Shown: positions 32,312 to 40,147 of the stretch, piece after piece
How positions within the stretch are numbered: position 1 is the stretch's first letter
How the letters are laid out: every line of letters begins with the position of its first letter
Assembly (NCBI RefSeq): GCF_017641085.1
Contig: NZ_JAEPPI010000003.1
Location: forward strand, 62,001 to 126,000
Direction of reading: 5' to 3'
Length of the DNA: 64,000 nucleotides
From: Gracilimonas sp.
GTDB taxonomy: Bacteria > Bacteroidota > Rhodothermia > Balneolales > Balneolaceae
Made by a program: the position numbers and the translations under genes
Notes under the pieces: model-generated
What the model saw: only the letters and a program-made list of their open reading frames with translations
Databases searched by the model: none
Told to the model about the DNA's origin: nothing

Positions 32312-33632
32312 GGTCAAACTCCTTATTTGGGGTGTATGGTTTTACGGTTACGGTGAGTCCTTCGAAACGGACGATCTCGCACCATTCGTTAGATTCAATT
32401 TCTTCTCCCTCGGTTACGGCGTTCCAGTATTCACCGGAAATCAATATCCGGCCGCCTTCTTCATTGACGTCATCAACAACTTTTGCCTTTTTACCGATGA
32501 GGGACTCCAGCCCGGTTCGGTTTCCGGTAAATTGGGCTTTTATGCCGGAAGTGGCAATCCAGCCAAAAAAGATGGCGGTCATAATGGTTGCCGGTACCAG
32601 CCAGTACCAGTCGAGCTGCATGTTTTTGGGAAATTCCTGGAAAAGCATCAGGGCGCCGAGGAAAAAAGATACCGCTCCGCCCGTTATCAATATTCCGAAA
32701 GTGGGGGTAAAGGCTTCAATCAAAAATAAAACAATCGCCAGCCCGATTAGCACAAAGCCGGCCACGTTGATTGGCATGGTTGCCGATCCGTAAAGTAGTA
32801 AAATCAGGGCAATCACTCCGGCAACACCCGGAACAATGGCTCCCGGGTTGGTTACCTCGCCCACAATCCCATAAATGGCAACCATCGTTAAAATCAGCAT
32901 AATTTCAGGCCGCATGATGAAGCTGAAAAATTGTTCGGCAAAGGTTTCGCCTTCCTTATTAATACTGGCTTTTGCAGTTTGCAGGGTATCTCCTTCAAAC
33001 ACAAGGCCGTCCATTTGCACAAGAAGCTCGTTCAAGTCCTGAGAAATAAAGTCAATTACGTTTAGCTCAAGCGCTTCGGTTTCGGTGATGGCAGCTCCGT
33101 CCCGAACGGCCGACTTCGCCCACTCCGTATTCCGGTCACGCTCTTTAGCGATGTTTTCGATGAAGCTTTCAGAGTAGTTAAAAATCTTTTTCTGCATCAC
33201 GGTGTCTTGCTGTTGACCTCCCATGGAAACCGGCGAGGCGGCACCAATAGTGGTTGTAGGAGCCATAACTGCAACATGCGCTGCCAGTGTGATAAAGGTG
33301 CCGGCACTGCCTGCGTTGCCACCCGATGGAGTTACATACACGGCAATGGGCATTTCAGAAGCCAGCATTTCCTGTACGATATCCTGTGTGGAATTCAGGA
33401 GTCCGCCGGGAGTGTCGAGTTCGATAATCAGTACTTCATCACCCCGTTCGCGAGCAGTCTCCAATCCTCTTCGGATGTAGTTGGTAGTTGTAGGGCCGAT
33501 CGCTCCTTTTACAGTGATTACGGTAACGGATGTCTGAGCCGTGGAATCGGCTTGGGCTAAGACAGACGGAGCGTTCGCAGAGGATAGAACAAGCCCCAGA
33601 AGAAACAGTGATATTTTTTTGATTATGCCCAT
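32298..33632 (-). CDS. NfeD family membrane serine protease
   Basis: This 444-aa protein has a signal peptide (LFLLGLVLSSANAPSVLAQ), an N-terminal ClpP-class protease domain (VTVITVKGAIGP, the DTPGGLL segment, NAGSAGTFI with the catalytic Ser, and Lys in WAKSAVRDG), four to five membrane helices (~235-360) and a C-terminal NfeD OB-fold (IGKKAKVVDDV to EGLTVTV). It is the long form in which protease and NfeD parts are joined. The overlap with the slipin gene supports a joint function in membrane protein quality control. Confidence 0.9.
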   Translation of the reverse strand: MGIIKKISLFLLGLVLSSANAPSVLAQADSTAQTSVTVITVKGAIGPTTTNYIRRGLETARERGDEVLIIELDTPGGLLNSTQDIVQEMLASEMPIAVYVTPSGGNAGSAGTFITLAAHVAVMAPTTTIGAASPVSMGGQQQDTVMQKKIFNYSESFIENIAKERDRNTEWAKSAVRDGAAITETEALELNVIDFISQDLNELLVQMDGLVFEGDTLQTAKASINKEGETFAEQFFSFIMRPEIMLILTMVAIYGIVGEVTNPGAIVPGVAGVIALILLLYGSATMPINVAGFVLIGLAIVLFLIEAFTPTFGILITGGAVSFFLGALMLFQEFPKNMQLDWYWLVPATIMTAIFFGWIATSGIKAQFTGNRTGLESLIGKKAKVVDDVNEEGGRILISGEYWNAVTEGEEIESNEWCEIVRFEGLTVTVKPYTPNKEFDHGVN

Positions 33633-33701
33633 GTAAACCTAATGCTAACCGTATTCTTAAGGTTCCATTTATTGTAAGCAATCGATGGAAATAAACAAAG
33701 C

Positions 33702-36164
33702 CTATTCGCTGCGAATGGCGTTTACCGGATTGATCAGGGCAGCTTTAACGGAATGATAACCGACCGTTCCTAATGCGATAATAACAATGAGCAGTCCGGA
33801 CCCTAAAAACAGCAGGGGCAGCGAAGCTAAAAAGTCGAACCGGTAGGTGAAATTCTCCAGCCATTTTGAGCCTAAATAATAACTGACGGGCCAGGCAATG
33901 ATATTCGCGATGCCTACAAGAATAAGGAAGTCTTTGGAAAGTAAACCCACAATATCGGCAACCGAGGCCCCCAGGCTTTTACGAATTCCAATTTCCTGTT
34001 TACGAAGCTGAGCAGAATACGAAGCGAGCCCAAGCAGACCAAGACAGGCAATCAAAATACATAGTATGGAAAATGAAGTGGAAAGGGAGCTCATGGTTGT
34101 TTCAGTTTCATAGATCTCAGCCAGCCGCTCATCAAGAAAACGATACTCAAACGGATCGATAGGGTTTACTTCTTTCCAGCTTTTTTCGAGGTGTTCCAGT
34201 GCTCCGGTTACATCACCGGGTGCAATTTCAACCGCGGTGTGTTCAATGTATCCCAAAATGGGACGGGTACCTTCCACAAGTCTCAGTATCAAAGGTTCAA
34301 TTTCTTTTTTGAGGGAAGTGTAGTTGAAATCCTCCAGCACCCCGATAATGGTAAAAGCCTCTCGGTCTCCGCTTGGCGGATAATGGTAAATGGTTTCACC
34401 AAGGGCTTGCTCGGGGGTTTCGGCATCAAGTTGGGTAAGCATTTTCCGGTTGATGAGAACCGATTTTTCCGCATCGGTGGAAAAGTCACGAGAGAACGAA
34501 CGGCCGGCTATTATTTCCAGGTCAAAAGTCTCGGTTACATCATGCGTAACATGAAGCACCAGGTTCAGTCCATCCTGGCTATCTCCGTTACCGGCGGGTA
34601 CGTAACGGTAATATTCGGTGTGTTCAGATCCCGGAATTTTGCCCAGCCCGGTAACCGATTGAATTTGAGCATGATTCAGGCTCTGTTCTTTAAAGTTCTC
34701 AAATTCCCAGGCGATCAGGTTTTGCTTGGTGGGCAGCATAACCACAAAGTTCTTATCGAAGCCAAGGTCTTTTTCCTGAATAAAATCGAGCTGCAGGTAA
34801 ACGATAGAAGTACCGATAATCAGGATTACCGATAAAGTAAACTGAAATGTGACCAGTGTCTTTCGAAATATGGTGGTCTTCTTTCCACGGGTTGAATTTC
34901 CCTTGAGCACATCCACGGGTTCAAAAGAGGAGAGGTACAGAGCAGGATAAAGCCCCGCTATCAACCCAACAAAAGCTGTTAAAAGTATCAGGCCGGGAAT
35001 GGTGTAGAAATTATCAAAAGGATTGAAGGTGATTGATTTAGCAGTTAGCTCGTTGAAGAATGGCAGGGCAATTATCATAATAATAATGCCAAGGATAATA
35101 GCGATGAGCGTAACCAGGAACGACTCTCCTATAAACTGATAGAATAATTGCTGTTTGTGTCCACCCAATACTTTTCTCATTCCGACTTCGCGGCTGCGTT
35201 CCATCGACCGGGCAGTAGATAAATTCATGAAATTGATGCAGGCAAAAAGCAGAATGAAACCTGCTACGACGAGCAAAATGTAGATATAGGTAATTGAACT
35301 GTTCACCTCCATTTCCTGGTCACGATTAGAGGTAAGGTGAATGTCGGTTATGGGTTGAAGTTCAATATCGACAGATTCATCCTTTGGCCACCCGGAGTAA
35401 GCCCGGTAGTATTTGTCTTTCAGCGTGGCTAACTGGGAGTTAAGGAAACCGGTATCAGCGCCATCTTTTGCTAATATATAGGTCCAAATAGGGTTCCACA
35501 GCCAGCTTCGGTCGTAGCCCGGGCTGCTGGCATAGATTTCATTTAAGCTGGTAAAAGAAGCTACCAAGTCAATTTTCATATGAGATTGTTCCGGCCATGA
35601 TTTCATCACACCAGTGACGGTCATATCCCGAATGCCTTTGTAACTAAGGGATTGACCGATGGGGTTTTCATCTCCAAAATATTTTGAGGCAAGGTCTTCA
35701 CTTATAACAAGAGAAAGGGGATTCTTAAGTGCTTCGGAAGGATTTCCCTGAATAAGTTCAGCCGAGAAAACATCGAAAAAAGTGGAATCCACAAAATAGA
35801 AATTGCTTTCGCGGAAAGAGACCTGATCTTCCCGGTTCAGGAAGGTGTGGTTTTCTTCCTGCATGTCAAAAAAGCGAACGGTTTTCTCAATATGGTCAGG
35901 AAATTCAGCATCCAAAACAGGGCCTAACCGAAATGGGGTGGTGGCTTGTTCCTCAACCCGGTCTTCCGAAGTCATGGTTTGCACCACCCGGTAAATCCGG
36001 TCGGAGTTTGAATGGAATTTATCATAGCTCCATTCATTCAAAACATAAAGCACGATTAATAAACTGGTGGCTAAGCCGATAGCCAAACCCAAAATATTAA
36101 TGAGTGAATAACCTTTCTTATTTAAAAGATTCCGTACAGAAATCTTGAGATAATTCTTAAACAT
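33702..36164 (-). CDS. MacB/FtsX-like ABC permease P1
   Basis: This 820-aa permease has TM1 at residues ~20-45, a large extracytoplasmic MacB-PCD domain, a first FtsX block of three helices around EVGMRKVLGG, a central helix near 430, a second extracytoplasmic domain, and a last FtsX block with EIGIRKSLGA. It ends in NPVNAIRSE. This eight-helix double form is typical of Bacteroidota. It is separate from the main permease array and has no ATPase gene next to it. A weak -24/-12-like match (36201-36216) lies upstream, without the tandem dyads found before P5 and P7. The substrate is unknown. Confidence 0.88.
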   Translation of the reverse strand: MFKNYLKISVRNLLNKKGYSLINILGLAIGLATSLLIVLYVLNEWSYDKFHSNSDRIYRVVQTMTSEDRVEEQATTPFRLGPVLDAEFPDHIEKTVRFFDMQEENHTFLNREDQVSFRESNFYFVDSTFFDVFSAELIQGNPSEALKNPLSLVISEDLASKYFGDENPIGQSLSYKGIRDMTVTGVMKSWPEQSHMKIDLVASFTSLNEIYASSPGYDRSWLWNPIWTYILAKDGADTGFLNSQLATLKDKYYRAYSGWPKDESVDIELQPITDIHLTSNRDQEMEVNSSITYIYILLVVAGFILLFACINFMNLSTARSMERSREVGMRKVLGGHKQQLFYQFIGESFLVTLIAIILGIIIMIIALPFFNELTAKSITFNPFDNFYTIPGLILLTAFVGLIAGLYPALYLSSFEPVDVLKGNSTRGKKTTIFRKTLVTFQFTLSVILIIGTSIVYLQLDFIQEKDLGFDKNFVVMLPTKQNLIAWEFENFKEQSLNHAQIQSVTGLGKIPGSEHTEYYRYVPAGNGDSQDGLNLVLHVTHDVTETFDLEIIAGRSFSRDFSTDAEKSVLINRKMLTQLDAETPEQALGETIYHYPPSGDREAFTIIGVLEDFNYTSLKKEIEPLILRLVEGTRPILGYIEHTAVEIAPGDVTGALEHLEKSWKEVNPIDPFEYRFLDERLAEIYETETTMSSLSTSFSILCILIACLGLLGLASYSAQLRKQEIGIRKSLGASVADIVGLLSKDFLILVGIANIIAWPVSYYLGSKWLENFTYRFDFLASLPLLFLGSGLLIVIIALGTVGYHSVKAALINPVNAIRSE

Positions 36165-36227
36165 CAGCGATTCCTTTCACTTTGCCAACAGACTAAAACA
36201 TCCAACTATTGTACCGTAATTATTAAA

Positions 36228-36257
36228 GTCGGAAATGGAGTAAGCTTATATCCGACT
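36228..36257. repeat. Short inverted repeat upstream of P1
   Basis: AGTCGGAAAT and ATATCCGACT form a 10-bp inverted repeat with one mismatch and a 10-bp spacer. It is a possible operator in the 273-bp gap between P1 and the divergent lipoprotein gene. Confidence 0.45.
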
Positions 36258-36437
36258 CAACGTATCACATAATTAGAGTGATTTAGCAATGCATTGTTAC
36301 AAAAAAGAAGAAATAAATTAACAATAACTTCAAATAGTATTAATAGGGGAAGAGAATGAACCTGAATTTGCAGTTGATTCATTAGTTATATAAAAATAAC
36401 TTCTTACAAATAATTATTCACAAATAACGGGTACAAT

Positions 36438-37004
36438 ATGCGAGTTCAATCAGTTCTTTTACTAACCATCCTGAGTTTAATCTTCACTGCTTGTAGTTCA
36501 GGAAAAAAATTGAGCTGTTCAGTCTCTGAATATGCTGCTTATTATTATAACAACTCTCAGAATCCAGCCTGTGGGGAAAAGTACAAGGATGGGGCTAATT
36601 TATATGGCTTTGGTGAAATGAACGGGCCGGAAGGTCAGGATGAAATGCTGAAAAGAGTGGCGTCTTCAAAAGCTACCATGGAAATTGCTCAGAAAGCGGC
36701 CGGTATTCAAAACAAGATTAAATGGAGTATAGGAGAGTTTTCTCAGGTAAATGAAGAGGGAGAGAATTCCACAACGAAATGGTCTCAAACGCAATTTGAC
36801 GTCAAACTGGAAGGGGTGGAAGAAGTAGGAAGCGTTTGTGAGTCGGGCACAAGAGGATATGTATGCTATAAGTTATTGAAGATGCCTAAAACGGCAATAC
36901 TGGAAACGGCATCAGCTTCTTTAAAGGAGAAGGATGAAGACCTATACCGAGAGTGGGTCTCTTCGGATGAGTATAAACAGCTCGTGGCTGAATTAGAAAA
37001 GTAG
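36438..37004 (+). CDS. LPP20-like lipoprotein
   Basis: This 188-aa protein has a lipoprotein signal (LLTILSLIFTACSSG, lipidated Cys near residue 19). The mature part resembles LPP20-type lipoproteins: a YGFGEMNG segment followed by a helix with repeated Lys/Ala (KRVASSKATMEIAQKA) and a beta-rich domain. It includes several Cys that could form disulfides. Its role is unknown; exposure in the outer membrane is likely. It converges with the serine hydrolase gene, whose end lies 7 bp away. Confidence 0.65.
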   Translation: MRVQSVLLLTILSLIFTACSSGKKLSCSVSEYAAYYYNNSQNPACGEKYKDGANLYGFGEMNGPEGQDEMLKRVASSKATMEIAQKAAGIQNKIKWSIGEFSQVNEEGENSTTKWSQTQFDVKLEGVEEVGSVCESGTRGYVCYKLLKMPKTAILETASASLKEKDEDLYREWVSSDEYKQLVAELEK

Positions 37005-37011
37005 CTGAGAT

Positions 37012-38034
37012 TCAGGATGCCTTTTTCTCCAGGTAGGGAATAACACTGTTCTCCAGGAAATTGAAAATCGGTTCTTTGTAGGTTCTGCGCTGGGTAGCCC
37101 CATCCAGGGAGTTTGTGATAACTACAACGCTGCTTAGCTCAGGAATCATAAAGATGTATTGCCCGCCATATCCCCAGGCAAAAAATACTTTATGGCCGCC
37201 AACCGGGCGGTTCCACCACATATACCCATAATTATAAGGGTTGTAGTTGCTGCGGGTGTAGGTTTTAAAAGAGTCGTGCACCCATTTTTTGGAAACAATA
37301 CGCTCTCCGTTATAAGTGCCGCCATTCAGCATAAGCTGTCCTATTTTAAGTAAATCATCCGGAGTCATCGCCAGGTTGTTACCGCCCATGTAATAACCCT
37401 TAGGATCACGATCCCAGCCTCCCACATCAATACTCAGCGGATCAAATAAGTATTCTTCAGCAAATGCTTTGGTGCTCTTACCGGTAGCTTTGGTGAGTAT
37501 GACCGACAGCAGATGTGAGGTTCCTGTACTGTACACCATCTGTCCGCCGGGCTCTTTCACAAAATCCTGATCAAGTTGAAATTCCACCCAGTCATTACTG
37601 ACTACCCATGCCCCATAATTATAAAAACTGGTGGTTTCTAATCCGGATTGCATGGAAAGCAGGTTACGGATCGTGATATTCTCTTTCTTTTGGTTGGGAT
37701 TTGCTTCAAAATAGTCCGGGAAATAATCTCCCAACGTTTCATTTAGAGAGATAAAACCGTTATCAACAGCAATTCCGGTTAAAAGGGAAATTATACTTTT
37801 GGAAGCGGATTTGATGTTGTAGGGATAATCGGGTGAGGCATTTCGGAAATATTCAGCACCTAACAGTTCGCCCTCTTGTTGAATGAGAACGCTTCTGAGT
37901 GAATGGATGGATTCTGCTTCCTCAAAAACAGCTTCAATGGAGGTTGGAGCTGAAGACTGAGCCTGCAGGCTTTGGAACCCTGTGATGAAGCAGAGAATAG
38001 ATAAGAATAAAACTCGTTCGGAAAATAAACTCAT
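37012..38034 (-). CDS. Serine hydrolase (class C beta-lactamase family)
   Basis: This 340-aa protein has a signal peptide (LFLSILCFITGFQSLQAQ) and the class C/DD-peptidase-like motifs: the SxxK tetrad SASK near residue 78, a Tyr-x-Asn type YNYGY segment, and AWGYGGQ near the C-terminus in place of the KTG box. It acts in the periplasm or at the surface; candidates include esterase, peptidase or D-amino-acid hydrolase, while true beta-lactamase activity is less likely. Its start overlaps the stop of the 87-aa gene in ATGA, so the two are coupled. Their shared promoter carries the same sigma-54-like architecture as two permease units. Confidence 0.85.
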   Translation of the reverse strand: MSLFSERVLFLSILCFITGFQSLQAQSSAPTSIEAVFEEAESIHSLRSVLIQQEGELLGAEYFRNASPDYPYNIKSASKSIISLLTGIAVDNGFISLNETLGDYFPDYFEANPNQKKENITIRNLLSMQSGLETTSFYNYGAWVVSNDWVEFQLDQDFVKEPGGQMVYSTGTSHLLSVILTKATGKSTKAFAEEYLFDPLSIDVGGWDRDPKGYYMGGNNLAMTPDDLLKIGQLMLNGGTYNGERIVSKKWVHDSFKTYTRSNYNPYNYGYMWWNRPVGGHKVFFAWGYGGQYIFMIPELSSVVVITNSLDGATQRRTYKEPIFNFLENSVIPYLEKKAS

Positions 38035-38294
38035 TCAGCGCTTTTAAATTTGAAGGTAACGGGAATTTTATCATCAAACGGGGAGCCGATGTGGTAGAGT
38101 TCCCATTCGGAATCATAATGCATAATCCGGTCCCTCAGAATGGTAATCAAATCTTCGGAGCTTCCATTCTCAGAATGCCAGTCAAATGTTTCGACACGGA
38201 ACTTCAGGTTCCGTTTTTCTCCATTCACATGAACATCGAGATTAACAACGCTTTCTACATTGGGTACGGTAAATTGAACACGGACATTATGCAT
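38031..38294 (-). CDS. Small hypothetical protein coupled to the serine hydrolase
   Basis: This 87-aa protein has no signal peptide or membrane segment and is predicted to be mostly beta (VRVQFTVPNV, VVNLDVHVNG, VTFKFKSAE). I do not recognise a family. It is the first gene of the two-gene unit with the serine hydrolase and is coupled to it through ATGA. Its start is 46 bp from the -12 part of the promoter, so it is a real, expressed frame rather than a shadow. Confidence 0.6.
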   Translation of the reverse strand: MHNVRVQFTVPNVESVVNLDVHVNGEKRNLKFRVETFDWHSENGSSEDLITILRDRIMHYDSEWELYHIGSPFDDKIPVTFKFKSAE

Positions 38295-38339
38295 GATTTC
38301 TTCGTTAAAGTGAATAATGGGCGATTATACTATATGAGG

Positions 38340-38445
38340 TACAAAAAAGATGCCATTTCCTTAAAACCGTTCGTTCCTTCGCTTAGAGAGGTGTTTTGGA
38401 TTAAAAACCGTTCGGAAACAGACAACTACTGTGCGATTATGGACG
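38340..38445 (-). promoter_or_regulatory. Sigma-54-like promoter with tandem UAS, site 1
   Basis: On the minus strand TGGCATCTTTTTTGTA (38340-38355) matches the -24/-12 pattern TGGCAC-N5-TTGCA imperfectly. After exactly 53 bp come two 16-bp dyads of the form TGTNC-N6-RNACA (plus strand: CGTTCGGAAACAGACA at 38409 and TGTGCGATTATGGACG at 38430), 21 bp apart. The same spacing occurs at 50202-50307 and 58787-58892. Confidence 0.75.
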
Positions 38446-38453
38446 GTAGCCAG

Positions 38454-38834
38454 CTATGAGTTCCCGAAGTAGAATCCTTTCAGCAAGTCGTTGTCAGGTA
38501 AATGTGCGACACTTGGGTTTTCTTTTAAAAATGAGATGACATCACGATAGGCTTTATCCAGTTTTTGCAGTTCCTGCTTGGTGACAAATACGGTAAAGCT
38601 GTAAACCCGTTCACTTCCCCTGAAAACGGTGATCCGATATTGATTCGTGATATCCCGGTCAAGGCGAAGTTCAAACAGGTCGTAATCGAATGCGTGAATT
38701 TTTCTTCCGGGTTGAATGTCCTGAGATTCTTCTGTCTGCTTAATTTTGTTGATAATCTCCGTGTAGTTGGGCTCCGGAGCAGGAATATCCGGTTCTTTTT
38801 CACGCTGAAACAGGTTTCTTAGAAAATTTCGCAT
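38454..38834 (-). CDS. Hypothetical 126-aa protein
   Basis: I do not recognise this protein. It has a basic N-terminus (MRNFLRNLFQREKE) followed by a proline-rich turn, a helix, and a beta-rich core (RKIHAFDYDLFELRLDRD, YRITVFRGSERVYSFTVFV) and a C-terminal helix. There is no signal peptide. Like the 87-aa protein it seems to be a small cytoplasmic beta protein; its end lies just upstream of the promoter of that gene. It is divergent from the dUTPase-like gene. Confidence 0.6.
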   Translation of the reverse strand: MRNFLRNLFQREKEPDIPAPEPNYTEIINKIKQTEESQDIQPGRKIHAFDYDLFELRLDRDITNQYRITVFRGSERVYSFTVFVTKQELQKLDKAYRDVISFLKENPSVAHLPDNDLLKGFYFGNS

Positions 38835-38901
38835 TGAATGAAGGCGGGGTTATGATGTGTTATAAACTTAAGTTAAACAGAAATAAAAGGGAGTACAGTT
38901 T

Positions 38902-39357
38902 ATGTCTTTTTTAGCTTTTGATGAATTGAAGAAGAAAGTGGCTAACCTGATTCATGAAGATACGCAGCGCCATGATCATCACATGGACCTGACGGTGGCT
39001 GAGGTCCATCGCATTAACGGGGCCGGCTCGCTGGATTTCGGAGGTAGTGAATTTAAGCCTGCCACCACCCAGAAGTTGAACCCTGAAAAGCAAAAGGTGG
39101 ACGATGACTACGGATGGTGGAAACTGCAGCAGGGTCCGTATAGAATAATCTTTAACGAGAGCGTGGATTTTGAGGACGGTTCTGCCGCGTTGATTTCAGC
39201 TCATCCCCATGCCCGGCAAGCCGGACTGATCTCCGATTCTTATGTGATTTCTGATGACAGCTCCGACGCCCTTTCCCTGAACGTCACCGTTTCAGAAGCC
39301 GGGTGTAATATCAAAGAAAATGCCCGGATTGCAGAGTTAAGAATTATCAGCGACTAA
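38902..39357 (+). CDS. dCTP deaminase/dUTPase-fold protein
   Basis: This 151-aa protein resembles the dUTPase/dCTP deaminase superfamily: GPYRIIFNESVDFEDGSAAL, then HARQAGLISDSYVIS and a C-terminal CNIKENARIAELRI. The classical DUT catalytic motif is not evident, so the activity (nucleotide hydrolysis, deamination, or a related binding role) is uncertain. The gene has a GGGAGTACAG sequence before its ATG. Its stop overlaps the stop of the convergent ATPase gene by 4 bp. Confidence 0.6.
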   Translation: MSFLAFDELKKKVANLIHEDTQRHDHHMDLTVAEVHRINGAGSLDFGGSEFKPATTQKLNPEKQKVDDDYGWWKLQQGPYRIIFNESVDFEDGSAALISAHPHARQAGLISDSYVISDDSSDALSLNVTVSEAGCNIKENARIAELRIISD

Positions 39358-40046
39358 CTTTCTACAGGCTGATTATAGGGGTCTTCTTTGACCAGGGCAC
39401 CGTCCTTCAGATTAATGATACGGTTGCCGTAAGCGGCCATTTTCTCGGAATGGGTAACCTGTATGATGGTAACCCCATCATCGTTCAGCTTTTTGAACAT
39501 GTCCATGATTTGTTCGCTCTGTTCGGAGTGAAGGTTTCCGGTAGGCTCATCGGCCAATAGCAGTTTTGGGCTTCCGATAATAGCACGGGCAACCCCAACC
39601 ACCTGCTGCTGACCACCCGAAAGCTGGGGCGGGAACAAATCCTTCTTCGCTACAATATTGAAGCGATCCAGTATATCGGCAACCATGGCTTTGCGCTGCT
39701 TGCTTTTCACTTTACGGTACAGCAGCGGCATCTCGATGTTTTCATAAACGGTAAGTTCATCAATCAGATGATAGGCCTGGAACACAAAGCCGATGTGGGA
39801 TTTATGATACTCCGATTTTTTCTTGTCGCTTAGGTTATGAACCGGTTCACCCAAAAAAGTGTACTCGCCTTCTGAAGCATCATCCAGGAACCCAAGAATA
39901 TTCAGCAGGGTTGATTTACCGGCACCACTCGGCCCCATGATGGTCACAAACTCCCCTTCCTCAATATTGAGGTTAATCCCCTTCAGGATGAACGTCCGTT
40001 GAAACCGCTTGTCGATGTATTTGTCTATATCTGTTAGTTGGATCAT
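39354..40046 (-). CDS. ABC ATPase, LolD/MacB type, with altered motifs
   Basis: This 230-aa ATPase has Walker A GPSGAGKST, a Q-loop in FVFQAYHL, signature LSGGQQQ, Walker B LLLADEP and the His switch in QVTHSEK. Two positions differ from the family norm: after the signature it reads VVGVARA rather than RVAIARA, and after Walker B it reads TGNLHS rather than TGNLDS, so the D-loop Asp is His. It is the last gene of the P5-P4-P3-P2 run and should power those permeases, perhaps with altered kinetics. The second ATPase (61471-62160) has the canonical residues. Confidence 0.88.
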   Translation of the reverse strand: MIQLTDIDKYIDKRFQRTFILKGINLNIEEGEFVTIMGPSGAGKSTLLNILGFLDDASEGEYTFLGEPVHNLSDKKKSEYHKSHIGFVFQAYHLIDELTVYENIEMPLLYRKVKSKQRKAMVADILDRFNIVAKKDLFPPQLSGGQQQVVGVARAIIGSPKLLLADEPTGNLHSEQSEQIMDMFKKLNDDGVTIIQVTHSEKMAAYGNRIINLKDGALVKEDPYNQPVES

Positions 40047-40059
40047 GTTTTTTTGTATT

Positions 40060-40146
40060 AAGCAATCAGCCGTCAGCTATCAGCTTTCAGTTTTTATTCG
40101 ATACCGATAAAACTGAAAGCTGAAGTCTGTTAGCTGACAGCAATTA
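40060..40146. repeat. Hairpin spacer R1
   Basis: Lies between P2 and the ATPase. AGCTTTCAGTTTT pairs exactly with AAAACTGAAAGCT around a short loop; outer words CGTCAGCTATCAG and CTGTTAGCTGACAG also pair. Nearly identical over its whole length to R2. Confidence 0.88.
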
Positions 40147-40147
40147 T

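Noticed and set aside
36201-36216. A fourth promoter of the shared regulon upstream of P1
   Set aside because: The 16 bp resemble the -24/-12 element, but no tandem dyads occur at the fixed distance, so the evidence is too weak to include it.
37012-38034. Serine hydrolase considered as a beta-lactamase resistance gene
   Set aside because: The KTG box is absent and the sequence fits the broad class C-related hydrolase family, in which most members are not beta-lactamases.
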